From: Megalobrama amblycephala
Lineage: Eukaryota > Chordata > Actinopteri > Cypriniformes > Xenocyprididae
Assembly: GCF_018812025.1 (NCBI RefSeq)
Contig: NC_063057.1
Location: 21,499,138-21,563,137 of the forward strand
DNA: 64,000 nt
Direction of reading: 5' to 3'
Part shown: piece by piece, positions 44,880 to 56,453 of the stretch
Numbering within the stretch: position 1 is the first letter of the stretch
How the letters are laid out: the number at the start of each line of letters is the position of its first letter
Position numbers and translations under genes: made by a program
The notes under the pieces: model-generated
Databases searched by the model: none
Told to the model about the DNA's origin: nothing
What the model saw: the letters and a program-made list of their open reading frames with translations, nothing else

Positions 44880-46805
44880 ATTCTGTTTCCTCTGCCGTGG
44901 AAAAAATAACGGTAAAAGCCCTACAGTGAGTTATTCTAATTAACATGAAATTGATAGCCAAGGTTATTTACACAGACTGTCTAATGTTTAAGATTACAGT
45001 TTTATCAAAATGTTCTACGATTTAATTGAAAAAAAGAATGAAAGAACATCATCTGAGCTCCTCGTCTTCCCTGCCAATCCGACTCTAAATCATGATTTCG
45101 GCATCCAGCTTGGCACATCCTCAACTACCCCATCAAATTCGGCCAGAAATCTTGGAGTAATCCTTGATGACCAACTGACCTTCAAAGACCACATTGCAAA
45201 GACAGCTCGGTCATGCAGATTTGCACTATACAATATCAGGAAAATGAGGCCCTTCCTAACAGAGCATGCAACACAACTTCTGGTCCAGGCCCTGGTCATT
45301 TCTAGGCTTGATTACTGCAATGCTCTTCTGGCTGGACTGCCATCATGCACAATCAAACCTCTACAAATGATTCTGAACGCTGCAGTAGGTCTCGTCTTTA
45401 ATGAGCCCAAAAGAGCCCACGTCACGCCTCTCTTCATCTCTCTGCACTGGCTACCACTTGCTGCTCGCATCAAATTCAAGGCGCTGACGCTTGCTTACAG
45501 ATCTACCACAGGCTCAGCTCCCTCCTACTTCCACTCACTCTTACGAGTCTACACTCATAACAGAAGCCTGCGCTCATTAAAGGAGCGAAGGCTTGTGGTA
45601 CCATGTCCAGGACATTCTCATTCACTGTTCCTTGCTGGTGGAACGATCTTCCTGCCTTCGTCCGGAATGCAGAATCCCTGGCAATATTCAAAAGACAGCT
45701 GAAAACTCATCTCTTTCGTGAGCACTTCACCTCATCTTAAAAAAAAAAAAAACTTCTTATACCTATCTTTTCACTTCCTCTAATTCCTCTCTATTGTAGC
45801 TTATGATACTTTGCCTCGTCATGACGACTCGCTTGTTGTATTCCTCACTTGTAAGTCGCTTTGGATAAAAGCGTCTGCCAAATGAATAAATGTAAATGAA
45901 ATAATATAGAGCTCAAAATAAATAAAAATAAGAATTTTTAAATGAACTTCCTGCTAATTTTCATCCCAAACAGCTCAATCTTCCCATGGGTCCTGCTGAT
46001 CGTCAGTCTGAAGGTAACTGCACTATAATTGCACAGGTTGTAGATTTTCAAAAGATATGTGTCTGCATTGGTTATTTAGCTCCTGAGCTGTTTTTGCGAA
46101 GGTTTTTTAATCTTGTTATTCATTCCAAAGTCCAGTGTGATGTTTTAGGATTTTCATAGGCTCATTCTTCAGCCCCTGAGGAAACTGACTGAGGATGTCA
46201 GAGAGCTGCAGTACCAGAGCAGCGTAAACCACAACCTTTTAATGCAGCTGACCAGAGGCTCTCAAGAGGACATGGCTCTGCCTCTTAAAGACAGGCTGAT
46301 GCTAAATGAGTTTGAGCATCGGCTCACTAATAATGTTGAGCTACAGGAGAAATTGGTAATTTTGGTTTACTAAGAAATAAGTCAAAATAGGTTAAATGAA
46401 CATAAGCTGTGGTATTGAAAACTTAAAAAAGTTCACTTTACATTCGTAAAATTATTCCAAATAAACTTTAACAAGTTGAAAGCACTTATAATTCTAAGAT
46501 CATACAACTTAACTGAATCAATGTAAAAAGATCATTCAAAAAGTGAAGCTGGAAACTTCCTGGTTTTTTTTGTTTTTTTTATACAGTGTAGGTCCTGTTA
46601 TATTGCTCTTATATATATGCTTATGAAGTCTACAAAGATCACTAACTATGGACAGTTTATTTTACAGGTGAGGTTTTTGGCTGCGAAAGGGGGAAGAACA
46701 ACAAAAGACTCTGTAAGAAGGATGCTTGCCTGCATTTTTCTAATGGCCTGTTCAGGCTGTGTAACTGGACTGGCTTGGGACAGAAGATCTCTTTCAGGCA
46801 GCTAG
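44880..46805 (+). pseudogene. DUF4806-like multi-exon gene remnant
   Basis: Exon A (from about 46161, or 46173 with a later acceptor, to 46355) reads LRKLTEDVRELQYQSSV, then LPLKDRLMLNEFEHRLTNN and VELQEKL, ending TTG|GTAATT. Exon B (46668-46805) continues in phase 0: VRFLAAKGGRTTKDSVRRML, then CIFLMACSGCVTGLAWDRRS and a TAG. 'LPL...EFE..L..N...LV.FL...GG...K..VRRML..IF' fits the DUF4806 domain seen in many fish proteins. Possible small upstream exons are 45974-46013 and 44880-44911, but their phases do not join cleanly, and the last exon stops earlier than the domain usually does. An L2 fragment sits in the intron (45010-45905). Probably a decayed gene. Confidence 0.5.
45010..45905 (+). pseudogene. 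5'-truncated L2 LINE (ORF2 C-terminus and 3' end)
   Basis: The frame carries ARNLGVILDDQLTFKDHI, LVQALVISRLDYCNALLAGL and LHWLPLAARIKFKALTL, the L2 ORF2 C-terminal region, and shifts frame near 45600 before 'WNDLP...VRNAESLAIF' and 'LKTHLFREHF'. The 3' end shows 'taagtcgctttggataaaag' and 'cgtctgccaaatgaataaat', typical of another L2 subfamily than the 3.4-9.0-kb element. Inserted in an intron of the DUF4806-like remnant. Confidence 0.85.
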
Positions 46806-47049
46806 CACTAAAAAAAAACATTGTTCACAGGAAGTTTTTAGTCATTAAGTTATCATTAACTTTCTGGAAATAAACGTTGAGACAATTTTGACTTTGAACT
46901 AGTTTAACCACCTTTCCTGTTCCCTTTTTGAGCATAGAGAAAAATGTGATGTAGATTATTGTAATTCATGCTTTGGAAGAAAGGCCTAAATAGGTCTCTT
47001 TTGAAAGAAAGTATATTTACTTCAATGAAAATGTACTGCTTTGACATTC

Positions 47050-47850
47050 TTAAAGCTGTGGTCAAAAGTTTACATACCCGTTAGAATCTGCAAAATGTTA
47101 ATTATTTTATCAAAATAAGAGAGATGTTATTAAAGTGCATGTTATTTTTTATTTAGTACTGTCCTAAATAAGATATTTTACATAAAATATGTTGTACGCA
47201 AGATAAAAATAGCTGAATTTATAAAAATGACACAGTTCAAAAGTTTACATGCCATTGTTTCTCAATACTGTGTGTGGTTACCTGATGATCTACGACTGTT
47301 TTTTTGTTTTGTGATGGTTGTTCATGAGTCTCTTGTTTGCTCTGAGCAGTTAAACTGAGCTCTGTTCTTCAGAAAAATCCTCCAGCTCCTGCAGATTCAT
47401 CAGTTTTCAAGCATTTTAGCATATTTGAACCCTTTCCAGCAGTGACTGAATGATTTTGAGATTCATCTTTTCACACTGAGGACAACTGAGGGACTCAAAC
47501 ACAACTATTAAAAAAGGTTCAAACATTCACCGATGCTCCAGAAGGAAACAAGATGACATTAATTATTTTTTGCATTAAACTTTTGAACAGGATGAAGATG
47601 TGTACATTTTTCACATTTTGTTTAAATATCATCTTTTTTCATTTAGTACTGCCCTTCAGAAGCTATACAGAAGATACTTGCATGTTTCCCAGAAGACAAA
47701 ATAAGTACATTTTACCTTGATATTCAAATTCAAAAGATTTCAACCCCGACTCTTAATGCATCGTGTTTCCTTCTGGAGCATCAGTGAATGTTTGAACCTT
47801 TTTTAAAAGTTATGTTTGAGTCAAACAAGGAACTGTCTAAGAAATGAAAA
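47050..47850. repeat. Tc1/mariner-type MITE ('ggtcaaaagtttacatac')
   Basis: Starts 'gctgtggtcaaaagtttaca', a widespread fish nonautonomous mariner end. Inside, 'caaacattcaccgatgctcc' (about 47520) and 'ggagcatcagtgaatgtttg' (about 47775) form an inverted pair. No transposase. Confidence 0.6.
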
Positions 47851-48570
47851 GCTACACAATCCATCAATTAGGAGTCAGAAGAACTGTTGCATAACATGCT
47901 AGAAACATAATAATCACTGCAATCATAATCCATAAGCAGACTGTCAGAAAAAAAGGTATGGTTTTTGTCACTGGGGCAGTGCACTAAGGGTGCGTTCACA
48001 CTTGTCATGTTTGGTTCGATTAAAACGAACCCTGGTGCGATTGCTCGGTTAGTGCGGTTCATTTGAACATACGGTAACGCACCGCAGTAAAGATAGTTTG
48101 CGGTTTGATATTCAGATTTCTTTTGGCTATAAATACGCAGTGCGCTGTCATAGACATGCAAATAATACCGAATATCGTTCTCCATGATTTGTGAATTAAG
48201 GTGACGCTGTCCTTTGGGCCGAAATCAGGGTTTTTTTTCGTAGCGACTCTTAATTTTATAATGGCTATAGCTCCAAATGTTGGACACTTAGAGGAATGAA
48301 ACTGGTGTCATCTTCACCAGCTTGATCTGTGAATTTTTTCACAGCAAAGCTCTTGTCCGTAAACCCCTTGGTAAGTCCGCCAGTAAGGAATGTGAAATAA
48401 AAGCGTTCTTCATGTTTAACGTCTATTACCAATGAACAAGCAGACTGCTGGAATAAAATAACATTGTTTTAGGTCGAGCTCGATTTGTGAAAACTTTCAC
48501 AATAGCATTTTATCTCGTGGTCGTGTTTCTCTTTGCTCTGCCCCCTGTTTTTGTATAATATGATAAATAA

Positions 48571-48572
<2 letters not shown>

Positions 48573-48618
<46 letters not shown>
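48573..48618. repeat. (TA)n in left arm of foldback-like element
   Basis: Mirrors the (TA)n tract at 56397-56452 in the other arm; the two tracts differ in length. Confidence 0.9.
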
Positions 48619-48622
<4 letters not shown>

Positions 48623-48660
48623 AATGACCTTGTACAGATAATGTACATCACTATTCTCAT

Positions 48661-51327
48661 CTGTGAAAACTTTCACAGTTCAGTACGGGTCAGCTGACCC
48701 ATCCAAGGGTCACTAGCATCACTTTTCTGATCTGTGAAAACTTTCACAGTTCAGTACGGGTCAGCTGACCCATCCAAGGGTCACTAGCATCACTTTTCTG
48801 ATCTGTGAAAACTTTCACAGTTCAGTACGGGTCAGCTGACCCTTCCCTGGGTCATGTACATCACTATTCTGATCTGTGAAAACTTTCACAGTTCAGTACG
48901 GGTCAGCTGACCCATCCCTGGGTCACTAGCATCACTTTTCTGATCTGTGAAAACTTTCACAGTTCAGTACTGGTCAGCTGACCCATCCCAGGGTCACTAG
49001 CATCGCTTTTCTGATCTGTGAAAATTTTCACAGTTCAGTACGGGTCAGCTGACCCATCCCTGGGTCACTAGCATCGCTTTTCTGATCTGTGAAAACTTTC
49101 TCAGTTCAGTACGGGTCAGCTGACCCATCCAAGGGTCACTAGAATCACTTTTCTGATCTGTGAAAACTTTCACAGTTCAGTACGGGTCAGCTGACCCTTC
49201 CCTGGGCCATGTACATCACTATTCTGATCTGTGAAAACTTTCACAGTTCAGTACGGGTCAGCTGACCCTTCCCTGGGCCATGTACATCACTATTCTGATC
49301 TGTGAAAACTTTCACAGTTCAGTACGGGTCAGCTGACCCATCCCTGGGTCACTAGCATTACTTTTCTGATCTGTGAAAACTTTCACAGTTCAGTACGGGT
49401 CAGCTGACCCTTCCCTGGGCCATGTACATCACTATTCTGATCTGTGAAAACTTTCACAGTTCAGTACGGGTCAGCTGACCCATCCCTGGGTCACTAGCAT
49501 CACTTTTCTGATCTGTGAAAACTTTCACAGTTCAGTACGGGTCAGCTGACCCATCCAAGGGTCACTAGCATCACTTTTCTGATCTGTGAAAACGTTCACA
49601 GTTCAGTACGGGTCAGCTGACCCTTCCTGGGTCATGTACATCACTATTCTGATCTGTGAAAACTTTCACAGTTCAGTACGGGTCAGCTGACCCATCCCTG
49701 GGTCACTAGCATCACTTTTCTGATCTGTGAAAACTTTCACAGTTCAGTACTGGTCAGCTGACCCATCCCAGGGTCACTAGCATCGCTTTTCTGATCTGTG
49801 AAAATTTTCACAGTTCAGTACGGGTCAGCTGACCCATCCCTGGGTCACTAGCATCGCTTTTCTGATCTGTGAAAACTTTCTCAGTTCAGTACGGGTCAGC
49901 TGACCCATCCAAGGGTCACTAGAATAACTTTTCTGATCTGTGAAAACTTTCACAGTTCAGTACGGGTCAGCTGACCCTTCCCTGGGCCATGTACATCACT
50001 ATTCTGATCTGTGAAAACTTTCACAGTTCAGTACGGGTCAGCTGACCCTTCCCTGGGCCATGTACATCACTATTCTGATCTGTGAAAACTTTCACAGTTC
50101 AGTACGGGTCAGCTGACCCATCCCTGGGTCACTAGCATTACTTTTCTGATCTGTGAAAACTTTCACAGTTCAGTACGGGTCAGCTGACCCTTCCCTGGGC
50201 CATGTACATCACTATTCTGATCTGTGAAAACTTTCACAGTTCAGTACGGGTCAGCTGACCCATCCCTGGGTCACTAGCATCACTTTTCTGATCTGTGAAA
50301 ACTTTCACAGTTCAGTACGGGTCAGCTGACCCATCCAAGGGTCACTAGCATCACTTTTCTGATCTGTGAAAACGTTCACAGTTCAGTACGGGTCAGCTGA
50401 CCCTTCCCTGGGTCATGTACATCACTATTCTGATCTGTGAAAACTTTCACAGTTCAGTACGGGTCAGCTGACCCATCCCTGGGTCACTAGCATCACTTTT
50501 CTGATCTGTGAAAACTTTCACAGTTCAGTACTGGTCAGCTGACCCATCCCAGGGTCACTAGCATCGCTTTTCTGATCTGTGAAAATTTTCACAGTTCAGT
50601 ACGGGTCAGCTGACCCATCCCTGGGTCACTAGCATCGCTTTTCTGATCTGTGAAAACTTTCTCAGTTCAGTACGGGTCAGCTGACCCATCCAAGGGTCAC
50701 TAGAATAACTTTTCTGATCTGTGAAAACTTTCACAGTTCAGTACGGGTCAGCTGACCCTTCCCTGGGCCATGTACATCACTATTCTGATCTGTGAAAACT
50801 TTCACAGTTCAGTACGGGTCAGCTGACCCTTCCCTGGGCCATGTACATCACTATTCTGATCTGTGAAAACTTTCACAGTTCAGTACGGGTCAGCTGACCC
50901 ATCCCTGGGTCACTAGCATTACTTTTCTGATCTGTGAAAACTTTCACAGTTCAGTACGGGTCAGCTGACCCTTCCCTGGGCCATGTACATCACTATTCTG
51001 ATCTGTGAAAACTTTCACAGTTCAGTACGGGTCAGCTGACCCATCCCTGGGTCACTAGCATCACTTTTCTGATCTGTGAAAACTTTCACAGTTCAGTACG
51101 GGTCAGCTGACCCATCCCAGGGTCACTAGCATCACTTTTCTGATCTGTGAAAATTTTCACAGTTCAGTACAGGTCAGCTGACCCTTCCCTGGGTCATGTA
51201 CATCACTATTCTGATCTGTGAAAACTTTCACAGTTCAGTACGGGTCAGCTGACCCTTCCATGGGTCATGTACATCACTATTCTGACCTGTGAAAACTTTC
51301 ACAGTTCAGTACGGGTCAGCTGACCCA
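48661..51327 (+). repeat. 71-bp minisatellite array, left arm, 11-mer higher-order repeat
   Basis: The unit starts CTGTGAAAACTTTCACAG (dyad) and holds GTACGGGTCAGCTGACCC (a perfect 14-bp palindrome GGGTCAGCTGACCC), then 'atccctgggtcactagcatc' or 'ttccctgggtcatgtacatc'. Variant units recur every 780-781 bp (11 units): 'tactggtcagctgaccc' is at 48968, 49748 and 50529. About 37.5 units before the nested MITE. Confidence 0.95.
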
Positions 51328-52613
51328 CTGAGCAAATTACGTCCAGAAGACGTCTTTTTGAGGTCTTGTCTCAGGTTGAAAAGACGTCCACTGAGGGGCC
51401 AGAATGAAAGTTTTTATGACGTCTTTTTTGGACGTCTTCTGGACATCCGATATAGACGAACAAGCAGAATCACCAAAGGAGAAAAATCACAATTTTTAAG
51501 CCACCATCGTGGAGATGAGTGTTTGCTTTAGTTGGGCTCTTGACCCTTGCCTTATTAATATTAGAGTTTGTTTGGGCTGTTAACTCAGTCATAACAGCCA
51601 GACAAGTAAAGAGAAATGATCAGGTGATGGTTATGTTTTCACATAATCATTGTTTGATCTGAATCACTGAACTCATTTAGAGCCCAATCTCTGAGTTATA
51701 TTTACGTTATTGATTACAGCAGCACTGTGATTCTACAGCACAAGATCAGCTTTATCAAGATAATATAAAGGATTTCACAAACAGTTGTTCTGAGCAAAAA
51801 AAAAATCTTTCTCTTAGGCACACACAGACATCAAGAATCAGCCTGTGAATCTCAAGGACGGTGACAAGCAACATATTCTGATCAACAGATCAACTCTGAA
51901 AATTAGAAAACAAGCTACTAAAAAGTCACATAAACAGAACAAAATAAAATATGAGAATAAAGGAAATTACTAAGACAATTAAGCTCATAATTTATTCATG
52001 CAGCAATGCATGATGGGAGCCATGGATGAATTTTGATTGGTTGCTCCCAGAATGCACTGCAACATGCTTTTTGATGGTCACCACTGTTGAGATTCACAGG
52101 ATGATTCTTGATGTCTGTGTGTGCCTAAAATAAAAGCTTTTTTTTGTTCAACACACCTTTTCTGAAATCATGTGAATCGTATTGATAAAGCTGATCTTGT
52201 GCTGTAGAATCACAGTGATGCTGTAATCAATAATGTAAATCTAACTCACAGATTGGGCTCTAAATGAGTTCAGTGATTCAGGTCAAACAATGATTATGTG
52301 AAAACATAACCAACATCTGATCATTTCTCTTTGCTTGTCTGGCTGTTATGACTCAATTAACAGCCCAAACAAACTCTAATATTAATAAGGCAAGGGACAA
52401 GAGCCCAACTAAAGCAAACACTCATCTCCACGATGGTGGCTTAAAAATTGTGATTTTTCTCCTTTGGTGATTCTGCGTGTTCGTCTATATCGGATGTCCA
52501 GAAGACGTCCAAAAAAGACGTCATAAAAACTTTCATTCTGGCCCCTCAGTGGACGTCTTTTCAACCTGAGACAAGACCTCAAAAAGACGTCTTCTGGACG
52601 TAATTTGCTCAGT
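51328..52613. mobile_element. Palindromic MITE nested in the array, TIR CACTGAGCAAATTACGTCC
   Basis: Left arm 51328-51855 and right arm 52088-52613 are inverted copies with a spacer of about 230 bp. Arms contain repeated GACGTC/AGACGTC dyads. The array continues in the same orientation on both sides, so this is an insertion. CACTG termini resemble CACTA-type ends, but the target duplication is unclear. Confidence 0.8.
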
Positions 52614-55600
52614 GGGGACCCTTCCCTGGGTCACTAACATCGCTATTCTGATCTGTGAAACCTTTCACAGTTGAGTTTTGGTCAGCTGACCCTTCCCTGG
52701 GTCATGTACATCACTATTCTGAACTGTGAAAGTTTTCACAGATCAGAATAGTGATGCTAGTGACCCAGGGAAGGGTCAGCTGACCTGTACTGAACTGTGA
52801 AAGTTTTCACAGATCAGAATAGCGATGTACATGACCCAGGGAAGGGTCAGCTGACCCGTACTGAACTGTGAACGTTTTCACAGATCAGAAAAGTAATGCT
52901 AGTGACCCAGGGAAGGGTCAGCTGACCCGTACTGAACTGTGAAAGTTTTCACAGATCAGAATAGTGATGTACATGACCCTGGGATGGGTCAGCTGACCCA
53001 TACTGAACTGTGAAAGTTTTCACAGATCAGAATAGTGATGTACATGACCCTGGGATGGGTCAGCTGACCCATACTGAACTGTGAAAGTTTTCACAGATCA
53101 AAATAGCGATGTTAGTGACTCAGGGATGGGTCAGCTGACCCGTACTGAACTGTGAAAGTTTTCACAGATCAGAATAGCGATGTTAGTGACCCAGGGAAGG
53201 GTCAGCTGACCCATACTGAACTGTGAAAGTTTTCACAGATCAGAAAAGTTATGTACATGACCCAGGGAAGGGTCAGCTGACCAAAACTCAACTGTGAAAG
53301 TTTTCACAGATCAGAATAGCGATATTAGTGACCCAGGGAAGGGTCAGTTGACCCGTACTGAACTGTGAAAGTTTTCACAGGTCAGAATAGTGATGTACAT
53401 GACCCAGGGAAGGGTCAGCTGACCCGTACTGAACTGTGAAAGTTTTCACAGGTCAGAATAGTGATGCTAGTGACCCAGGGATGGGTCAGCTGACCCGTAC
53501 TGAACTGTGAAAGTTTTCACAGATCAGAATAGCGATGTTAGTGACCCAGGGAAGGGTCAGCTGACCCGTACTGAACTGTGAAAGTTTTCACAGATCAGAA
53601 AAGTGATGTACATGACCCAGGGAAGGGTCAGCTGACCCGTACTGAACTGTGAAAATTTTCACAGATCAGAAAAGTGATGCTAGTGACCCTGGCATGGGTC
53701 AGCTGACCCGTACTGAACTGTGAAAGTTTTCACAGATCAGAATAGTGATGTACATGACCCTGGGATGGGTCAGCTGACCCGTACTGAACTGTGAAAGTTT
53801 TCACAGATCAGAATAGCGATGTTAGTGACCCAGGGAAGGGTCAGCTGACCCGTATTGAACTGTGAAAGTTTTCACAGATCAGAATAGCGATGTACATGAC
53901 CCAGGGAAGGGTCAGCTGACCCGTACTGAACTGTGAAAATTTTCACAGATCAGAAAAGTGATGCTAGTGACCCAGGGAAGGGTCAGCTGACCCGTACTGA
54001 ACTGTGAAAGTTTTCACAGATCAGAAAAGTGATGCTAGTGACCCAGGGATGGGTCAGCTGACCCGTACTGAACTGTGAAAGTTTTCACAGATCAGAATAG
54101 TGATGTACATGACCCAGGGAAGGGTCAGCTGACCCGTACTGAACTGTGAAAGTTTTCACAGATCAGAAAAGTGATGCTAGTGACCCTGGGATGGGTCAGC
54201 TGACCCGTACTGAACTGTGAAAGTTTTCACAGATCAGAATAGCGATGTTAGTGACCCAGGGAAGGGTCAGCTGACCCATACTGAACTGTGAAAGTTTTCA
54301 CAGACCAGAAAAGTTATGTACATGACCCAGGGAAGGGTCAGCTGACCAAAACTCAACTGTGAAAGTTTTCACAGATCAGAATAGCGATGTTAGTGACCCA
54401 GTGAAGGGTCAGCTGACCCGTACTGAACTGTGAAAGTTTTCACAGGTCAGAATAGTGATGTACATGACCCAGGGAAGGGTCAGCTGACCTGTACTGAACT
54501 GTGAAAGTTTTCACAGGTCAGAATAGTGATGTACATGACCCAGGGAAGGGTCAGCTGACCCGTACTGAACTGTGAAAGTTTTCACAGATCAGAAAAGTAA
54601 TGCTAGTGACCCAGGGAAGGGTCAGCTGACCCGTACTGAACTGTGAAAGTTTTCACAGATCAGAATAGTGATGTACATGACCCTGGGATGGGTCAGCTGA
54701 CCCGTACTGTACTGTGAAAGTTTTCACAGATCAGAAAAGTGATGCTAGTGACCCTGGGATGGGTCAGCTGACCCGTACTGAACTGTGAAAGTTTTCACAG
54801 ATCAGAATAGTGATGTACATGACCCTGGGATGGGTCAGCTGACCCGTACTGAACTGTGAAAGTTTTCACAGATCAGAATAGCGATGTTAGTGACCCAGGG
54901 AAGGGTCAGCTGACCCGTATTGAACTGTGAAAGTTTTCACAGATCAGAATAGCGATGTACATGACCCAGGGAAGGGTCAGCTGACCCGTACTGAACTGTG
55001 AAAATTTTCACAGATCAGAAAAGTGATGCTAGTGACCCAGGGAAGGGTCAGCTGACCCGTACTGAACTGTGAAAGTTTTCACAGATCAGAAAAGTGATGC
55101 TAGTGACCCAGGGATGGGTCAGCTGACCCGTACTGAACTGTGAAAGTTTTCACAGATCAGAATAGTGATGTACATGACCCAGGGAAGGGTCAGCTGACCC
55201 GTACTGAACTGTGAAAGTTTTCACAGATCAGAAAAGTGATGCTAGTGACCCTGGGATGGGTCAGCTGACCCGTACTGAACTGTGAAAGTTTTCACAGATC
55301 AGAATAGCGATGTTAGTGACCCAGGGAAGGGTCAGCTGACCCATACTGAACTGTGAAAGTTTTCACAGACCAGAAAAGTTATGTACATGACCCAGGGAAG
55401 GGTCAGCTGACCAAAACTCAACTGTGAAAGTTTTCACAGATCAGAATAGCGATGTTAGTGACCCAGTGAAGGGTCAGCTGACCCGTACTGAACTGTGAAA
55501 GTTTTCACAGGTCAGAATAGTGATGTACATGACCCAGGGAAGGGTCAGCTGACCCGTACTGAACTGTGAAAGTTTTCACAGGTCAGAATAGTGATGTACA

Positions 55601-56345
55601 TGACCCAGGGAAGGGTCAGCTGACCCGTACTGAACTGTGAAAGTTTTCACAGATCAGAAAAGTAATGCTAGTGACCCAGGGAAGGGTCAGCTGACCCGTA
55701 CTGAACTGTGAAAGTTTTCACAGATCAGAATAGTGATGCTAGTGACCCTGGGATGGGTCAGCTGACCCGTACTGAACTGTGAAAGTTTTCACAGATCAGA
55801 ATAGCGATGTTAGTGACCCAGGGAAGGGTCAGCTGACCCATACTGAACTGTGAAAGTTTTCACAGACCAGAAAAGTTATGTACATGACCCAGGGAAGGGT
55901 CAGCTGACCCGTACTGAACTGTGAAACTTTTCACAGATCAGAATAGCGATGTACATGACCCAGGGAAGGGTCAGCTGACCCGTACTGAACTGTGAAAATT
56001 TTCACAGATCAGAAAAGTGATGCTAGTGACCCTGGCATGGGTCAGCTGACCCGTACTGAACTGTGAAAGTTTTCACAGATCAGAAAAGTGATGCTAGTGA
56101 CCCAGGGATGGGTCAGCTGACCCGTACTGAACTGTGAAAGTTTTCACAGATCAGAATAGTGATGTACATGACCCAGGGAAGGGTCAGCTGACCCGTACTG
56201 AACTGTGAAAGTTTTCACAGATCAGAAAAGTGATGCTAGTGACCCTGGGATGGGTCAGCTGACCCGTACTGAACTGTGAAAGTTTTCACAGATCAGAATA
56301 GCGATGTTAATGACCCAGGGAAGGGTCAGCTGCCCAAAACTCAAC
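52614..56345 (-). repeat. 71-bp minisatellite array, inversion point and right arm, 15-mer higher-order repeat
   Basis: The first 1.7 units keep left-arm orientation; the array then flips about a shared dyad at 52724-52741. Beyond it the units read on the minus strand. The variant 'ccaaaactcaactg' recurs at 53281, 54346 and 55411 (1065 bp, 15 units) and at 56334 (13 units later). Confidence 0.93.
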
Positions 56346-56395
56346 TGTGAAAGTTTTCACAGATCAGAATAGTGATGTACATTATCTGTACAAGG

Positions 56396-56396
<1 letters not shown>

Positions 56397-56452
<56 letters not shown>
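56397..56452. repeat. (TA)n in right arm of foldback-like element
   Basis: Mirror counterpart of 48573-48618. Confidence 0.9.

Positions 56453-56453
<1 letters not shown>

Noticed and set aside
47868..48185. Minus-strand 105-codon frame starting MENDIRYYLHVYD
   Set aside because: It covers the terminal domain of the foldback-like element and runs into the MITE; the same start occurs in the other arm (56830), but it then follows different sequence, so coding is not supported.
51289..51531. 80-codon frame at the array/MITE border
   Set aside because: It straddles the junction of the minisatellite and the nested MITE; no conserved protein could cross an insertion point, so it is chance.
48661..56345. 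CRISPR-like array
   Set aside because: Repeats are regular at 71 bp, but the 'spacers' are themselves repeated in higher-order fashion and the DNA is vertebrate; it is a minisatellite.
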